64,000 bases of DNA from Synechococcus sp. HJ21-Hayes (GCF_024345835.1 NZ_JAGQBW010000001.1:275328-339327); one strand, 5' to 3'; positions 19,230 through 29,180 are shown, counted from the first letter of the stretch. A program made the numbers and translations. The notes: generated from the letters alone by a model not told the origin.

Positions 19230-19913
19230 GTGAATTCCACCACCAGCGACGCAATCTGTTTCCAACCCCCGGGGCTGGTGGAGTTCCCGCGGGCCTGGGC
19301 CTGGCAGCAGCAGCTGCAACGCCGGCTGCTGGACGTTCCCTCGGGCCCCGATGCGGTGGTGCTGCTGCAGCACCAGCCCTGTTACACGCTGGGCCGCGGG
19401 GCCGATCCCAGCTTCCTTGGCTTTGATCCCATGGCACCCCCTGCGCCCCTGCACCGCATCGACCGCGGCGGGGAGGTGACCTTCCATGGCCCGGGGCAGC
19501 TGGTGCTCTACCCCGTGCTGAACCTGCAGCGGCATGGGGCCGATCTCCACCTCTATCTGCGGCAGTTGGAGGGGGTGGTGATCGATGTGCTGGCGGCCCT
19601 GGGCCTGCGGGGGGAGCGGATCGCGGGGCTCACCGGCGTGTGGGTCGACGGTTGCAAGGTGGCGGCCATCGGCGTGGGCGCGCGCCGCTGGATCAGTCAG
19701 CACGGTCTGGCCCTGAACGTGGACGGCGACCTCCGCGGCTTTGCCCAGGTGGTGCCCTGTGGCATCCGTGACCGGGCGGTGGGCAGGCTGGTGGACTGGC
19801 TGCCCCAGCTCACGCTGGCCGCTGTGCAGCCGCTGCTGTTGCAGGCCTTTGCTCAACGCTTCGGCCTGCGTTTGCGCCCCCCCAGTCGCCAGGAGACCCT
19901 GCAGGGGTGGTAA
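19230..19913 (+). CDS. lipB: Octanoyl-ACP:protein octanoyltransferase
   Basis: Moves octanoyl groups from ACP to lipoyl domains, the first step of lipoate synthesis. [20 protein letters not shown] contains the conserved RGG-x-T-x-HGPGQ motif. [14 protein letters not shown] holds the catalytic Lys and VVPCGIRD the catalytic Cys. The 227-residue length is usual. The start is GTG at 19230, 47 bases from the divergent hpf start. A client, the PDH E2 subunit, is encoded three genes downstream. Confidence 0.94.
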   Translation: MNSTTSDAICFQPPGLVEFPRAWAWQQQLQRRLLDVPSGPDAVVLLQHQPCYTLGRGADPSFLGFDPMAPPAPLHRIDRGGEVTFHGPGQLVLYPVLNLQRHGADLHLYLRQLEGVVIDVLAALGLRGERIAGLTGVWVDGCKVAAIGVGARRWISQHGLALNVDGDLRGFAQVVPCGIRDRAVGRLVDWLPQLTLAAVQPLLLQAFAQRFGLRLRPPSRQETLQGW

Positions 19914-19944
19914 GACCGGGCCAGTTCCACTCCCCGCGCCAACC

Positions 19945-21918
19945 ATGGGCCACCCCCAGACCGCTGCAGCCCCCCTGGCGGAAGTGCTCTGGAGTGGCAG
20001 TCGCCAGGATCAGCGGGCCCTGGCAGGGGGTAATGACTGGACCGATCTCACCGGGTTGGAGCAGCTCTGGGGGCGCCTGGCCGAGCGCTACGGCGACGCC
20101 ATTGCCCTGGATGCCCCCCATGCCAAGCCGCCGGAGCAGCTCAGCTTTCGCGACCTGCACAGCCGCATTGAGCAGGCGGCCGCCGGCTTTGCCGCCCTGG
20201 GAGTGCGCCCCGGTGATGTGGTGGGTCTGTTTTCCGAAAACAGCCCCCGCTGGCTGGTGGCGGATCAGGCTCTGATGCGCCTGGGCGCGGCCGATGCCGT
20301 GCGGGGCAGCAGTGCACCGGCCGAGGAGCTGCGCTACATCACCGCCGATTGCGGGGCCGTGGCCCTGGTGGTGGAAAGCGCCGAGTTGTTGGCCAGCCTC
20401 AAGCTCAGCAGTGAGCTGCTGGGGCAGGTGCGCTTTGTGGTGCTCCTGCAGGGGGATCGCGGCTCAATCGTGCCGGTGGTGCCCTGTTACACCTGGGCTG
20501 AGCTCCTGGTTCGGGGTGCCCAGGCCCCAGCGCCGGCTTGGCCCGAGGGCGGTGAGCAGCGCCTGGCCACGGTGCTCTACACGTCGGGCACCACCGGGCA
20601 GCCGAAGGGCGTGCCGCTCAGCCACGCCAACCTGCTGCACCAGCTGCGCAACCTCGCCGTCGCCGTGGCCCCGCGCCCCGGGGATCGGGTGCTGAGTGTT
20701 CTGCCGATCTGGCATGCCTATGAGCGCACCGCCGAGTATTTCCTGCTGGCCTGCGGCTGCCAGCAGACCTACACCAGCCTCAAGCAGCTGCGGCCAGACC
20801 TGCAGCGGGTGCGTCCCCACTATCTGATCAGTGTGCCGAGGCTGTGGGAGGCGTTGCTGGGCGGCTTTGAGGATGCCCTTGGCGCCATGCCGGCCCTGCG
20901 CCAGGCGCTGCTCAAGCGGGCCCTGGCCGTGAGCCGTTTCCACTGCGCCCAGCGGCGCACCGCCTGCGATCTCACCCTCTCGCCCGAGCCGGTGGGCCGC
21001 AAGCTGCTGGCGGCCGGAGGCACCCTGTTGAGCTGGCCTCTGCACGGCCTGGCCGCGCGACTGTTCTGGCCCAAGGTGCGCCAGCAGTTGATCGGTGGTC
21101 GTCTGCGCACGGCCATCAGTGGTGGCGGTGCCCTGGCCAGCCATGTGGATGGCTTCTTCGAGGCCATCGGCATTGAGCTGCTGGTGGGCTACGGCCTCAC
21201 CGAAACCAGCCCGGTGCTCACCTGCCGGCGTGCCTGGAGCAACCGCCGCGGCAGTGCCGGCCAGCCGTTGCCGGGCACTGCCATCCGCATCGTGGATAGC
21301 GAGAGTGGCGTTGTGCTGGCCGTCGGTGCCCGCGGCAAAGTGCTGGCCAAGGGGCCCCAGGTGATGACTGGCTACTTCCGCAAGCCGGAGGCCAGTGCCC
21401 AGGTGCTGGACGGTGAAGGTTGGTTCGACACCGGCGATCTGGGCCACCTGCTGGCCGATGGAACCCTGGTGCTTACGGGCCGCGCTAAGGACACGATCGT
21501 GTTGAGCAGTGGCGAGAACATTGAGCCGGGGCCCCTCGAGGAGTGTCTAGTGGCCTGCAGCTTGGTGGAACAGGTGATGCTGGTGGGGCAAGACCGCAAG
21601 GCCCTCGGCGCCCTGGTGGTGCCGAAGGCGGAGGCCCTGGCGGCCTTTGCCCTGGAGCAAGGGCTGCAGCAGTCGGCCGTTTGGCCGGACGGCAGCCCGG
21701 CCGGGGCAGGGCCCGACCTGCTCAAGGCCCTGACCAGTCGCCTCAATCGCCGCTTGCAGGCCAGGGTGGGGGCTCGTCCCGATGAGCGCCTGGCGGGTGT
21801 GGCCCTGGTGGCGCCGTTCTCGATTGACAACGGCCTGCTCACCCAGACCCTCAAGCAGCGCCGTGATCGCATCGCCCAACGCGATGCCGTCGCCATGGCG
21901 GCCATTTACGGCCGCTGA
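19945..21918 (+). CDS. aas: Long-chain acyl-ACP/acyl-CoA synthetase (AMP-forming)
   Basis: 657-residue ANL-superfamily ligase. The P-loop is YTSGTTGQPKGVPLSHANLL. The segment LGAADAVRGSSAPAEELRYI and the later GYGLTETSPV, WFDTGDLGHL and LTGRAKDTIVLSSGENIEP are the adenylation core motifs. The sequence type matches the single fatty-acid activating enzyme of cyanobacteria, which re-acylates free fatty acids onto ACP; that assignment comes from family knowledge and the ACP-versus-CoA preference is not visible here. ATG 19945 lies 32 bases after lipB; the open frame further upstream is antisense-like and lacks homology. Confidence 0.9.
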   Translation: MGHPQTAAAPLAEVLWSGSRQDQRALAGGNDWTDLTGLEQLWGRLAERYGDAIALDAPHAKPPEQLSFRDLHSRIEQAAAGFAALGVRPGDVVGLFSENSPRWLVADQALMRLGAADAVRGSSAPAEELRYITADCGAVALVVESAELLASLKLSSELLGQVRFVVLLQGDRGSIVPVVPCYTWAELLVRGAQAPAPAWPEGGEQRLATVLYTSGTTGQPKGVPLSHANLLHQLRNLAVAVAPRPGDRVLSVLPIWHAYERTAEYFLLACGCQQTYTSLKQLRPDLQRVRPHYLISVPRLWEALLGGFEDALGAMPALRQALLKRALAVSRFHCAQRRTACDLTLSPEPVGRKLLAAGGTLLSWPLHGLAARLFWPKVRQQLIGGRLRTAISGGGALASHVDGFFEAIGIELLVGYGLTETSPVLTCRRAWSNRRGSAGQPLPGTAIRIVDSESGVVLAVGARGKVLAKGPQVMTGYFRKPEASAQVLDGEGWFDTGDLGHLLADGTLVLTGRAKDTIVLSSGENIEPGPLEECLVACSLVEQVMLVGQDRKALGALVVPKAEALAAFALEQGLQQSAVWPDGSPAGAGPDLLKALTSRLNRRLQARVGARPDERLAGVALVAPFSIDNGLLTQTLKQRRDRIAQRDAVAMAAIYGR

Positions 21919-21992
21919 GCAGCGGGTGCGGCCAACCGACCGTTGACCCCTGTTCGCTGGGCTGACAGCGTGGGCGCTGCATTTGCTCTCCC

Positions 21993-22433
21993 ATGGCCGA
22001 CGGCACCCTTTCGATCAAGCGCACGATCACCGTGCGGGCCGTGGTGACCCCCCGGTGGAAAGAGGACGCGGAGCGGGAGCTGAGCAATGCCGTTGCCGGC
22101 AGCGATGCCCAGCTCTCCCAGCTGGAACAGGAGGGGCAGCAGCTGGTGGATGCGATTCGCAGCCAGAGCGCCAACCCCCTCGACCCTCGCGTTCAGGAGC
22201 AGGTGGCTTCAGTGCAGGAGCAGGTGGCGGCCAAGCGGGCCGAACTGGAGGAGCAGAAGCGGCAGCTGTTGGAGCAGCAGCGCCAGGTGCGCGATCTGGA
22301 GATGGAGCAGATTGTGGAACAGGGCCAGCTGGAGAGCTTCACCGATGTGCGGGTGGGCGACAACCTGGTGGAGAAGCTCCAGGTGGCCGTGGTGGTGCGC
22401 GATGGCGTGATCGAGGCGATCGAGGGGGCCTGA
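21993..22433 (+). CDS. YlqD family protein
   Basis: 146 residues. A short strand-rich start (IKRTITVRAVVTPRWKEDAE) leads into a long charged coiled coil (residues 28-115, heptad-like Glu/Gln/Leu pattern) and a small beta-like C-terminal part (RVGDNLVEKLQVAVVVRDGV) that resembles an SH3/OB-like cap. This matches the YlqD family found in Bacillus and cyanobacteria, of unknown function. It lies between aas and the PDH E2 gene. Confidence 0.8.
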   Translation: MADGTLSIKRTITVRAVVTPRWKEDAERELSNAVAGSDAQLSQLEQEGQQLVDAIRSQSANPLDPRVQEQVASVQEQVAAKRAELEEQKRQLLEQQRQVRDLEMEQIVEQGQLESFTDVRVGDNLVEKLQVAVVVRDGVIEAIEGA

Positions 22434-22465
22434 GCTGTCCTGAGGGGTGGGGGGATCAAGCCACG

Positions 22466-22471
22466 TAAAAT
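22466..22471 (+). promoter_or_regulatory. Possible -10 element of the PDH E2 gene
   Basis: TAAAAT stands out in GC-rich surroundings 27 bases before the TTG start of the E2 gene. No convincing -35 hexamer is seen at the expected distance. Tentative. Confidence 0.3.
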
Positions 22472-22497
22472 CCCCCCACTTGCACGGCAGACCTCCG

Positions 22498-23814
22498 TTG
22501 GCCACCCACGAAATCTTCATGCCGGCGCTCTCCTCCACCATGACGGAGGGCAAGATCGTGGAGTGGCTCAAGAAGCCCGGCGATCCCGTAGCCCGTGGTG
22601 AGTCGGTGCTGGTGGTGGAGTCGGATAAGGCCGACATGGACGTGGAGTCGTTCAACGAGGGCTTCCTGGCCGCGGTGCTGATGCCCGCCGGCGGCACGGC
22701 TCCCGTGGGGGAAACCATTGGCCTGATCGTGGAAACCGAGGCCGAGATTGCCGAGGTGGTCGCGAAGGCCCCGGCGGCTCCCACAGCTGCGTCTGCTCCT
22801 GCCCCGGTGGCCGCCGTTGCTCCTCCGGCCAGCGCATCACCGGCTCCCGCCCCGGTGGCCGCGCCGGTGGCTGTTGCTGCGCCCGTGGCCTCTGGCCGTG
22901 TGGTGGCCTCGCCCCGCGCAAAGAAGCTGGCGAGCCAGCACGGTGTGGCCCTGGACAGCCTGAGGGGCAGCGGCCCCCATGGCCGTATTCAGGCCGAGGA
23001 CGTGGAGCGGGCCCTGGGCCTCACCGTGGCGGTGCCCCGGGTGGCGGAAGGGTCCGGTCCTGCCGTTGTGGCTGCGGCCGGCAGCGGTGCTGCCGTGGCG
23101 GCTCCCGCTCCTGCCGGTGATGCCTTCGGCCGGCCGGGCGAGAGCGTGGGCTTCAACACCCTCCAGAACGCGGTGAACCGCAACATGGTCGCCAGCCTGC
23201 AGGTGCCCTGCTTCCGGGTGGGCTACACGATCACCACCACCAAGCTCGACGCCTTCTACAAGCAGGTGAAGCCCAAGGGCGTCACGATGACGGCCCTGCT
23301 GGCCAAGGCGGTGGGCGTGGTGCTCGCGCGCCATCCCCAAGTGAACGCCGCCACCAGCGCCGATGGCAGTGCCATGAGCTTCCCCGCCGCTGTTAATGTG
23401 GCGGTGGCTGTGGCCATGGAAGACGGCGGCCTGATCACCCCGGTGTTGGCTAACGCCGACAAGACCGACATCTATTCAATCGCCCGCAACTGGGCCGATC
23501 TGGTGGCCCGGGCCCGCAGCAAGCAGCTTCAGCCCGAGGAATACAGCACCGGCACCTTCACCCTCTCCAATCTGGGCATGTTCGGGGTGGATCGATTTGA
23601 TGCGATCCTGCCCCCCGGCACCGGCGCGATCCTGGCGGTGGCGGCCTCCCGGCCCACCGTGGTGGCTGGCAAGGATGGCTCCATGCGCGTGGCCAACCAG
23701 ATGCAGGTGAACCTCACCTGCGACCACCGCACCATCTACGGCGCCCATGCTGCTGCCTTCCTCAAGGATCTGGCCCAACTGATCGAGACCAACCCGGAGA
23801 CCCTTGCCCACTGA
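22498..23814 (+). CDS. pdhC: Pyruvate dehydrogenase E2 (dihydrolipoamide acetyltransferase)
   Basis: 438 residues. The N-terminal lipoyl domain (residues 1-78) has the acceptor Lys44 in ESDKADMD. An Ala/Pro-rich flexible linker follows. The E1/E3-binding domain is around residues 140-175 ([20 protein letters not shown], then [12 protein letters not shown]). The catalytic domain has [18 protein letters not shown] near the end; the active-site His is kept and the usual Asp-Gly becomes Tyr-Gly, as in plastid-type E2. The start is TTG 22498 giving [15 protein letters not shown]. It makes acetyl-CoA with PdhA (61634) and E3. Confidence 0.94.
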   Translation: MATHEIFMPALSSTMTEGKIVEWLKKPGDPVARGESVLVVESDKADMDVESFNEGFLAAVLMPAGGTAPVGETIGLIVETEAEIAEVVAKAPAAPTAASAPAPVAAVAPPASASPAPAPVAAPVAVAAPVASGRVVASPRAKKLASQHGVALDSLRGSGPHGRIQAEDVERALGLTVAVPRVAEGSGPAVVAAAGSGAAVAAPAPAGDAFGRPGESVGFNTLQNAVNRNMVASLQVPCFRVGYTITTTKLDAFYKQVKPKGVTMTALLAKAVGVVLARHPQVNAATSADGSAMSFPAAVNVAVAVAMEDGGLITPVLANADKTDIYSIARNWADLVARARSKQLQPEEYSTGTFTLSNLGMFGVDRFDAILPPGTGAILAVAASRPTVVAGKDGSMRVANQMQVNLTCDHRTIYGAHAAAFLKDLAQLIETNPETLAH

Positions 23815-24964
23815 GCCGACTCGCGCTGTGGATTCAGCCGATCTGCGGCTCTCCAGCTACAGCTTTCCCCTGCCCGAGGAACGCATTGCTCAGCGGCCGG
23901 TGGAGCCCCGCCACGCCGCTCGGCTGCTGGTGTTGGATCCACAGGGGCTTGGGCCAGCTCCCCATGCCCGCCATCTGAGCGTGTGGGACCTGCAGGCGGA
24001 GCTGATGCCCGGCGACCTCCTGGTGGTGAACGACACCCGGGTGCTGCGGGCGCGGTTGGAGGCGCGCCGACCGAGCGGCGGGGCGGTGGAGCTGCTCGTT
24101 CTCGAGCCCTGGCAGCCGCAACCCGGTGAGAGGCCTGTTCCCGGCCAATGGCTGTGCCTGGCGAAACCTGCCAAGAAACTGCGGGCCGGTGATTGGCTTG
24201 AGGTGGTGGCGGAGGGCCAGCCGCCGCTGCCGGTTCAGGTGATCGGTAGCGACCCCGATACCGGCGGCCGCATCCTCCAGTTTCCGATCGCGTGTAGCGA
24301 TGCGGCCGCCCTCGAGCCGCTGCTGGTGCAGTACGGCGCCATTCCCCTGCCGCCCTACATCCACGAGCACGACGCCAGCGACAACGAGCGCTACCAGACC
24401 CGCTATGCCGCTCGCCCCGGAGCCGTGGCGGCCCCCACGGCGGGCCTGCACCTCAGCGATGAACTGCTGGCGGCGATCCGCGACCGGGGAGTGGAGCTGG
24501 CTACCACCACCCTGCACGTGGGTCTGGGCACCTTCCGGCCGGTGGAAACGGAAGATCTCAGCCAGCTGCAGCTGCACAGTGAGTGGGTGGAGGTGAGCCC
24601 GGAGCTGGTGGCGGCTGTAGCGGCTTGCCGAGCCCGTGGTGGCCGGGTGATCGCCATCGGCACCACCTCGGTGCGCAGCCTGGAGGCGGTGGCCCAGCTG
24701 CACGGCGGCGTGCTCCAACCCCACACCGGCCCGGTGAATCTGGTGATCCAACCCGGTTACCGCTTTGCCGTGGTGCAGGGGTTGCTCACCAACTTCCACC
24801 TGCCCAAGAGCTCTCTGCTGTTGCTGGTGAGTGCCCTGATCGGCCGCGAGCGCCTGTTGGCGTTGTATGCCGAGGCGATCGAGCGCCAGTACCGCTTCTT
24901 CTCCTACGGCGATGCGATGTGGATTCAGCCGGAGGCGGTGCTGGAATCGGCGCGGCCCGTTTAG
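23804..24964 (+). CDS. queA: S-adenosylmethionine:tRNA ribosyltransferase-isomerase
   Basis: Transfers and isomerises the ribosyl part of SAM onto preQ1 in tRNA to make epoxyqueuosine. [54 protein letters not shown] and [14 protein letters not shown] are family motifs. The C-terminus contains [23 protein letters not shown] 23804 overlaps the E2 gene by 11 bases and has a GGAGA just before it; GTG 23828 is an equally reasonable start that avoids the overlap. Around 380 residues, slightly longer than E. coli QueA. Confidence 0.93.
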   Translation: MPTEPTRAVDSADLRLSSYSFPLPEERIAQRPVEPRHAARLLVLDPQGLGPAPHARHLSVWDLQAELMPGDLLVVNDTRVLRARLEARRPSGGAVELLVLEPWQPQPGERPVPGQWLCLAKPAKKLRAGDWLEVVAEGQPPLPVQVIGSDPDTGGRILQFPIACSDAAALEPLLVQYGAIPLPPYIHEHDASDNERYQTRYAARPGAVAAPTAGLHLSDELLAAIRDRGVELATTTLHVGLGTFRPVETEDLSQLQLHSEWVEVSPELVAAVAACRARGGRVIAIGTTSVRSLEAVAQLHGGVLQPHTGPVNLVIQPGYRFAVVQGLLTNFHLPKSSLLLLVSALIGRERLLALYAEAIERQYRFFSYGDAMWIQPEAVLESARPV

Positions 24965-24974
24965 CTGAACGGCG

Positions 24975-25612
24975 TCAGCTGGCCGGTTCATCAAGGAACC
25001 GCTGGAAGCTTGCGAATAGCTGGCCGATCTCCTCGATCAGTCACGGCAGCGGCCATCGAGTTCTGGTAGTGAATGCGCACCAAGGGGTGCGAGTTTTTCC
25101 TAGGCCAGCTCCTCCTGCACGCCGCTGTTCACGTCGTGCTGGAGAACAAAGTCGAGAAATAGCTGCTGTTTGCTGGTGAAGCGGGAGTGGATGTAGAGGC
25201 GTGCCTGCTGGGCGCGGGTTTCGCGGGGGATGGGAGGCAGGGCGTAGGCCACGTGGGCCAGCATGTCGAATAGATCGTTGTGCTCGGCCGAGATGATCGC
25301 CTGCATCTCTGCCAATTGCTCGTCACCGAAGCCTTTCTCCGCCAGGCCTTGAAGCAGCCTGCTGCGGGTGTCAGGCGAACTCCAGAGCGCCCTCAGTTCG
25401 GCTTCATCCTTCACGAACTCAGGCAGCTGCCCGTAGAGCAGCTCGATCTGCAGGTCTTCCTTCTGGTTGTCTACCGGGCCCGCATCGCGCAGAGGGCTGT
25501 CGGCGGTGAAGGTCAACGGAGGCGCTTGAGATGACGCCCACCCTGCCACTGAATCTTCAGCTGCGGCAAGGCGGCTGTTGTCGTTTTGGTAGCCATGCGT
25601 TGGCTGCATCAA
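24975..25612 (-). pseudogene. Decayed C-terminal fragment of type I restriction enzyme subunit HsdR
   Basis: From about 25430 leftwards the frame reads like the EcoEI-type HsdR C-terminal domain: AELRALW, GLAEKGFGDEQLAEMQAIIS, AEHNDLFDMLAHVAYALPPI, and FTSKQQLFLDFVLQHDV. A TAG at 25102-25100 interrupts it after QEELA. The homology continues below the stop: EKLAPL in the same frame, then VRIHYQNSMAAAVTD after one frame change, then IEEIGQLFASFQRFLDEPAS after another, ending at a TGA (24977-24975). The helicase and nuclease domains and hsdM/hsdS are absent. The first ~60 residues are not recognised and the apparent start overlaps the sodB terminator, so no functional gene is expected. Confidence 0.78.
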
Positions 25613-25639
25613 AAAGCCCCCAGTTTGGCGCCGGGGGCT
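25611..25639 (-). terminator. Rho-independent terminator after sodB
   Basis: On the minus strand a seven-base-pair stem (AGCCCCC / GGGGGCT) with an 11-base loop is followed by five T residues (the AAAAA at 25611-25615 on the plus strand). It lies about 40 bases beyond the sodB stop. Confidence 0.75.
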
Positions 25640-25677
25640 GGGCTCGCAGGAAGGAGCTGATGTCAGACGGGTGCGAC

Positions 25678-26277
25678 TCAGGCAGCAGCCAGGTTGGCGG
25701 CCACGAAGTCCCAGTTCACCAGCTTGTCAAGGAAGGTGGTCATGTAGTCGGGGCGACGGTTCTGGTAGTCCAGGTAGTAGGCGTGCTCCCACACATCCAT
25801 GGTGAGCAGGGCCTTCTGGCCGTGGGCCAAGGGCAGGTCTGCGTTGGGGGTCTTGGTCACCTTCAGAGTGCCGTTGTCCAGCACCAGCCAGGCCCAGCCG
25901 CTGCCGAACTGGGTGGCGCCGGCGGTCTTGAAGGCCTCCACAAAGGCCTCGAAGCTGCCGAAGTCGGCGTTGATCTTGTCAAGCAGGGCGCCGCTGGGGC
26001 TGCCGCCACCGCCGGGCTTGATGCACTGCCAGTAGAAGCTGTGGTTCCACACCTGGGCGGCGTTGTTGAACACACCGGCCTTGCTGGCATCACCGGCCAC
26101 GGCGGTGATGGTGTCTTCCAGGCTCTTGCCGTCCAGCTCGGTGCCGGCCACCAGGTTGTTCAGGTTGGTCACGTAGGCAGCGTGGTGCTTGCCGTGGTGG
26201 AACTCCAGGGTCTGGCGTGAGATGTGGGGCTCGAGCGCGTCGAGGCCGTAGGGCAGCGCGGGCAGCGTGTGGGCCAT
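25678..26277 (-). CDS. sodB: Superoxide dismutase, iron type
   Basis: Cytosolic Fe-SOD of 199 residues. Metal ligands are in [12 protein letters not shown] (first His), VWNHSFYW (second His) and [14 protein letters not shown] (Asp and His). The Gln in [13 protein letters not shown] is where Fe-type enzymes carry their second-shell Gln. ATG 26277 begins [11 protein letters not shown], as in cyanobacterial SodB; an ATG at 26304 would add nine unrelated residues. It has its own terminator at 25611-25639. Confidence 0.95.
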   Translation of the reverse strand: MAHTLPALPYGLDALEPHISRQTLEFHHGKHHAAYVTNLNNLVAGTELDGKSLEDTITAVAGDASKAGVFNNAAQVWNHSFYWQCIKPGGGGSPSGALLDKINADFGSFEAFVEAFKTAGATQFGSGWAWLVLDNGTLKVTKTPNADLPLAHGQKALLTMDVWEHAYYLDYQNRRPDYMTTFLDKLVNWDFVAANLAAA

Positions 26278-26358
26278 GGAGGGAGTCCGGTGAGCGGCCG
26301 GCATCCTAACGATCGCTTCAGGTTTCGAAAGTCGGGAGAACCGGCCTGCCCGTTGGCC

Positions 26359-26991
26359 TCAACGGCCGATCTGCAGCAGTTCCACCTCGAAGATCAAGGT
26401 GGCGTTGGGGGGGATCACCCCGCCGGCGCCACGCTCGCCATAGGCCAGGTCTGGGGGGATCACCAGTTTGCGCTTGCCGCCCACCTGCATGCCGGCCACG
26501 CCTTCATCCCAGCCCTTGATCACCCTGCCTGCGCCGAGGGGGAAGGAGAAGGGGCCGCGGCCGTAGCTGCTGTCGAACTCCTTGCCGTTTTCGAGGGTGC
26601 CGCGGTAGTTCACCGACACGCTCTCGCCGGATTTGGCCTCTGGGCCGTCACCGATCACCAGGTCGGTGATGCGCAGGCCGCTGGGGGTCACGCGCTCTTT
26701 GGCGGCCACCAGTTCACCGCCAAGGGCATTGGCGCCGGAATTGGCGATCTGATCGGGGGAGCCGGCGTCGTCAGTGGCCATGGCAAACAGGGTGGGGTTG
26801 GGATCTTCGGGATCCAGCTCGATCCGGCCCGCCGGGGTGGCGCTGCTGCTCACCACAGCCGTGCTCAACGCCGCGGTAGCGGCGGGATTCGGGCTGGCGG
26901 CCACCACCGTGGAGGGCGCCACAAGCTGGCTCACGAGGGCCAGCAGCAGGCAGGCCACGCACACCGCCGAACTGATCAGGATGTCGCGCAT
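26359..26991 (-). CDS. FKBP-type peptidyl-prolyl cis-trans isomerase, exported or membrane-anchored
   Basis: 210 residues. The N-terminus ([20 protein letters not shown]) is a signal peptide or anchor. A ~75-residue low-complexity Ala/Ser/Asp linker follows. The C-terminal FKBP domain (about 115-210) holds [57 protein letters not shown] and FEVELLQI, with most active-site aromatics kept. It should fold proteins in the periplasm or thylakoid lumen. ATG 26991 is chosen over 27099, whose extra residues show no signal. Confidence 0.9.
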   Translation of the reverse strand: MRDILISSAVCVACLLLALVSQLVAPSTVVAASPNPAATAALSTAVVSSSATPAGRIELDPEDPNPTLFAMATDDAGSPDQIANSGANALGGELVAAKERVTPSGLRITDLVIGDGPEAKSGESVSVNYRGTLENGKEFDSSYGRGPFSFPLGAGRVIKGWDEGVAGMQVGGKRKLVIPPDLAYGERGAGGVIPPNATLIFEVELLQIGR

Positions 26992-27055
26992 GGGGAGGGA
27001 TCGAGCGGTCCGTGGAGGGATTCTGCCCCAGGGATTCCACGGTGCCGCAGCCCCC

Positions 27056-27415
27056 TTAATCGGGGATGTCGCTGAGGTCGCCGCCGGAGGGTCGCCCACC
27101 GTTGGTGCGCAGCTGCCGCTCCAGGCGATCCAGGCGCCCGCGCAGTTCGTCCAGTTCCCGCTGCCGTGCCAGGCCCAGATCCTGCAGCAGGTGGTCGATG
27201 TTGCGTCCCACCTGGCGCTCCGTCTGCTTTTCCAGCTCAGGGTTCTCGCCCCGCAGGCTGCTGAGCACCTCCTCCACCAGCGCAGTGGCCTGGGCCGGAT
27301 CGAGGCGGCCGCTGCTCACCCAGGCCTGGGTCACGCTGCGCAGGCGGTCAGCCACCAGGGAGGTGGTGCCGAGACCCCGCAGGAGTAGCTGCTGGAGGGG
27401 ATTGGCTGGATCCAT
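27056..27415 (-). CDS. Small helical protein, phasin (PhaF)-like
   Basis: 119 residues, soluble, alpha-helical. Residues 5-60 form amphipathic helices ([20 protein letters not shown], then [20 protein letters not shown]). Residues 68-100 form a coiled coil with Arg/Glu/Leu heptads. The pattern resembles polyhydroxyalkanoate granule-associated or phasin-like proteins conserved in picocyanobacteria. That match is by pattern only. It sits upstream of the FKBP gene on the same strand, 64 bases away, and diverges from lnt. Confidence 0.6.
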   Translation of the reverse strand: MDPANPLQQLLLRGLGTTSLVADRLRSVTQAWVSSGRLDPAQATALVEEVLSSLRGENPELEKQTERQVGRNIDHLLQDLGLARQRELDELRGRLDRLERQLRTNGGRPSGGDLSDIPD

Positions 27416-27475
27416 GGCTCGCAAAGCGCCTTGGGTTCACAACCCAAACCATGGCGCTTCCTTAGGTTGCTGGCC

Positions 27476-28960
27476 ATGGCAGTGAACCGGCAGTTCTGGT
27501 GGATCACCGCCCTTGGTGGCGGGCTGTTGGCCGGCGCGGCATTGCCCCCTCTGGGCTGTCCACCCCTGTTGTGGCTGGCCCTGGTGCCGCTGTGGGCCCA
27601 GGGCCCCCGGGCCGCCTGCGTGTGGGGTGCTGGGGCGGTGTTGGTGAGCCATCGCTGGTTGCTGTGGCTGCATCCCCTCGACTGGGTTGGGGTGCCCCTG
27701 CCCCTCAGCCTGCCGTTGTGCCTGCTGCTCCTGGCGGCTTGCGCCTTGCTGGGTGGCCTGCTGGTGGGCAGCTGGCGCTGGCTGGTGCAACGGCTGGGGG
27801 CGGAGGGCTGGTGGGCGGCGTTGCTGGCGGCGAGTGCATGGGGGCTGGCGGAGGTGCTGCTCGCCCGCGGTCCCCTCTTCTGGATTGGCCTGGGATCCGC
27901 GGCACTACCGGGGGACCGGGCCCTGGCGGGGCTTGCTCAGGGGCTGGGTGCCGGCGGATTGGCGGCTTTGCAGCTGTTGCTGGGCTGGGGGCTGTGGCGC
28001 GTGTTGGACGCCGCCGTGGCCGAACAGAGGCGATGGTGGCGCTGGGCCATGGCCTGGCTGGCGGCGGTGCTGGTGCTGCATCTCTGGGGCTGGCAGTTGC
28101 TGCAGCCGTTGCAGCGGCAGGCAGCCCTTGAACCCCAGCGAACGCTGCTGCTGCTCCAGCCCGCCATCCCAACCCGGCACAAGTTCGAGTTTGTGCAGCA
28201 ACAGCTGTTGCTGCGGCGGTTGATGGGCGCCCAAGAGGAGGCGCAAGCCCGCGGGGCCTCGGCCTTGGTGCTGCCGGAGGGCGCCCTGGCCCTGGGCCAG
28301 CCCCTGCCCCAGCCCGCGGCGGTGGAGGTGCTCACGGGGGGCTTTCGCCTGGAGGATGAGCAACTGCGCAGCGCCCTGTTGGCGTTTCCCGCTGGCCAGC
28401 AGCAGCCCCAGGGCGCCGTTGATAAGCACCGCCTGGTGCCTTTAGGGGAGTGGGTGCCCCTCAGTGGCCTGGTGGAGTGGGCGGGGCTGTCCGCAGTTGG
28501 GGGTCTGTCCCCTGGTGCGCCATCGCGTCTGTTGAGCCGGCCCTTGGGCTCCATTGGCGTGGCCATCTGCTACGAGGTGGCTGATGGCACCGCCCTGGCG
28601 TCGGCCACGCGGCAGGGGGCCGGGTGGTTGCTGGCCAGTGCCAATCTCGACCCCTATCCCGCCCAGTTGCAGCGGCAATTTGCCGCGCTGGCGCAATTGC
28701 GGGCCATTGAAACCAGCCGTTGGTTGGTGAGTGCGGCCAACACGGGGCCGAGCCTGGCCGTTGATCCCGCCGGGGTGGTGCAGCGGCAATTACCGGCTGG
28801 CGAGGCGGCCACGCTGCCGGTGCAGGTGCAGCCGCGCCAAGCCCTCAGTTTCTACGGACGCTGGGGTGAACTGCCCTTGCTGTTGGCTGCCCTGGCGGGG
28901 GGCATGGGCGCGGGCAGGGTCGCCTGGAACGCACGCCTGGCTCGCACGAGACAATCCTGA
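27476..28960 (+). CDS. lnt: Apolipoprotein N-acyltransferase
   Basis: Adds the third acyl chain to lipoproteins in the inner membrane. 494 residues. The N-terminal ~200 residues contain several hydrophobic helices. The C-terminal nitrilase-like domain has the catalytic triad: Glu in LVLPEGALAL, Lys in VDKHRLVPLGEWVPL and Cys in VAICYEVADG. A last hydrophobic segment (ELPLLLAALAGGMGAG) sits at the C-terminus. ATG 27476 precedes AVNRQFWW; TTG 27431 is an upstream alternative. It lies 60 bases from the divergent phasin-like gene. Confidence 0.92.
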   Translation: MAVNRQFWWITALGGGLLAGAALPPLGCPPLLWLALVPLWAQGPRAACVWGAGAVLVSHRWLLWLHPLDWVGVPLPLSLPLCLLLLAACALLGGLLVGSWRWLVQRLGAEGWWAALLAASAWGLAEVLLARGPLFWIGLGSAALPGDRALAGLAQGLGAGGLAALQLLLGWGLWRVLDAAVAEQRRWWRWAMAWLAAVLVLHLWGWQLLQPLQRQAALEPQRTLLLLQPAIPTRHKFEFVQQQLLLRRLMGAQEEAQARGASALVLPEGALALGQPLPQPAAVEVLTGGFRLEDEQLRSALLAFPAGQQQPQGAVDKHRLVPLGEWVPLSGLVEWAGLSAVGGLSPGAPSRLLSRPLGSIGVAICYEVADGTALASATRQGAGWLLASANLDPYPAQLQRQFAALAQLRAIETSRWLVSAANTGPSLAVDPAGVVQRQLPAGEAATLPVQVQPRQALSFYGRWGELPLLLAALAGGMGAGRVAWNARLARTRQS

Positions 28961-29070
28961 GCCTTTCCAGGATTGGGCTTGGTCGTGTGTCCCGCTCGCT
29001 GGGCTGCCTTGCCAGTCTTGTGGGGTTGCCGTTATCGGCTGCCAGGAAAGGTGTGCCCGGTCCGGCAATA

Positions 29071-29103
29071 AAAAAGACCCCTCGCACAGCAAGGAGTCTT
29101 TTA
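29071..29103 (-). terminator. Terminator downstream of tRNA-Ala
   Basis: Read on the minus strand, AAAAGACTCCT pairs with AGGGGTCTTTT with one mismatch, giving a long stem just after the tRNA 3' end, and the run continues as T residues. The A/T arms mean it is partly symmetrical and could also act on lnt transcripts from the left. Confidence 0.7.
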
Positions 29104-29107
29104 ATGA

Positions 29108-29180
29108 TGGAGCCAAGCGGATTCGAACCGCTGACCCCCTGCATGCCATGCAGGTGCTCTACCAGCTGAGCTATGGCCCC
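29108..29180 (-). tRNA. tRNA-Ala (GGC)
   Basis: 73 bases on the minus strand. The acceptor stem is GGGGCCA with TGGCTCC (one G-T), discriminator A, no encoded CCA. The D-arm contains AGCTCAGCTGGTAGAGC. The anticodon stem is CCTGC/GCAGG with loop ATGGCAT, so the anticodon is GGC, reading GCC and GCU. The T-arm is intact (GGTTCGAATCC). GCC is a very common codon in this GC-rich genome. A terminator follows at 29071-29103. Confidence 0.96.
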
